This document shows, one piece after another, positions 6,004 through 6,199 of a stretch of 6,199 nt of DNA. The notes under the pieces were generated by a model. That model did not search any database. It was given only the letters and a program-made list of their open reading frames with translations, and was not told where the DNA came from. Numbering within the stretch: the stretch's first letter is position 1; each line of letters starts with the position of its first letter. The DNA comes from SG8-30 sp037443885 (lineage in GTDB: Bacteria; Pseudomonadota; Gammaproteobacteria; Steroidobacterales; Steroidobacteraceae), in NCBI GenBank assembly GCA_037443885.1, contig JBBINN010000183.1:1-6199 (forward strand). Direction: 5' to 3'. The translations under genes were made by a program, and so were the position numbers.

Positions 6004-6199
6004 ATGGCACACAATCCCGCGTATCGTCCCCCCTCGTCCGGCGACAGCCCGCCCGTCCCGCCGGACCTGCGACTCGTGCCCGCTGCCGCCCCGAGCATGG
6101 AGCAGCCGGTTTCCCTGTCCGTGGTCGTCCCGGTCTGCAACGAGGTGGACAACGTCCTCCCTCTTGCGCGCGAGATCGCGGCAGCCCTCGAGCGCCGAT
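6004..6199 (+). CDS. Glycosyltransferase family 2 (partial, N-terminus only)
   Basis: Sixty-five codons are visible before the right edge. After a Pro-rich, probably disordered lead of about 35 residues comes LSVVVPVCNEVDNVLPLARE, the first strand and nucleotide-sugar-binding start of GT-A fold family 2 enzymes. The form VVVPVCNEVDNV is typical of the dolichol-phosphate mannose synthase/ArnC-like branch, which attaches a sugar to a polyprenyl phosphate at the inner membrane. ATG 6004 has AGGG eight to eleven bases upstream and is preferred. ATG 6097 (MEQPVSLSVVVP) would give a lead-free protein but has no good ribosome site, and ATG 5962 would add 14 residues. The candidate PmrA-like operator upstream would fit a lipid A or polyprenyl-sugar modification gene, as PmrA controls such genes in enteric bacteria. 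The catalytic part is outside the window, so sugar and acceptor are unknown. Confidence 0.85.
   Translation, partial: MAHNPAYRPPSSGDSPPVPPDLRLVPAAAPSMEQPVSLSVVVPVCNEVDNVLPLAREIAAALERR

Noticed and set aside
5811..6199. Plus-strand open frame from ATG 5811 through the window end
   Set aside because: It overlaps the glycosyltransferase in another frame, its later part becomes Arg/Pro-rich shadow sequence, and it shows no known family. Kept only as a remark on the leader.

Overview
The window is GC-rich DNA (roughly two-thirds G+C by eye) with tightly packed genes. Protein families and base composition point to a Gram-negative proteobacterium, most likely a high-GC gammaproteobacterium. LpxL-type and DUF374 acyltransferases and a candidate PmrA-type operator suggest an outer membrane with lipid A. 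The genus cannot be told from this sequence.

Layout, left to right. A small heat-shock protein (Hsp20) gene enters at the left edge, almost complete, and ends at 452 before a perfect GC-rich hairpin (474-498). An LpxL/HtrB-family acyltransferase gene (542-1489) follows, and a CPBP-family intramembrane protease gene (about 1495-2430) sits directly behind it, probably cotranscribed. A large minus-strand gene (2351-4318) encodes a fatty acyl-AMP ligase fused to a C-terminal acyl carrier domain. Its 3' end overlaps the protease gene by 80 bp. At its 5' end its ATG shares two bases with the ATG of a divergent plus-strand gene for an Sfp-type 4'-phosphopantetheinyl transferase (4317-4982). A DUF374 lysophospholipid acyltransferase gene follows (5026-5778). 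After a 225-bp gap holding an 11-bp tandem repeat that resembles a PmrA box, a family 2 glycosyltransferase gene starts (6004) and runs off the right edge.

How the genes may work together (inference): the phosphopantetheinyl transferase can convert the carrier domain of the ligase to its holo form. The ligase adenylates a fatty acid and loads it on its own carrier. One or both membrane acyltransferases could then move the acyl group to a lipid or glycolipid acceptor. The start-codon overlap ties ligase and transferase together genetically. The most unusual features are this back-to-back start arrangement, with regulatory signals forced into coding sequence (including the only in-frame TTA codon I found in the window), the carrier-loading module next to acyltransferases, and the candidate two-component operator before the glycosyltransferase. 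All protein families here are known. I see no CRISPR array, transposase, tRNA or rRNA.
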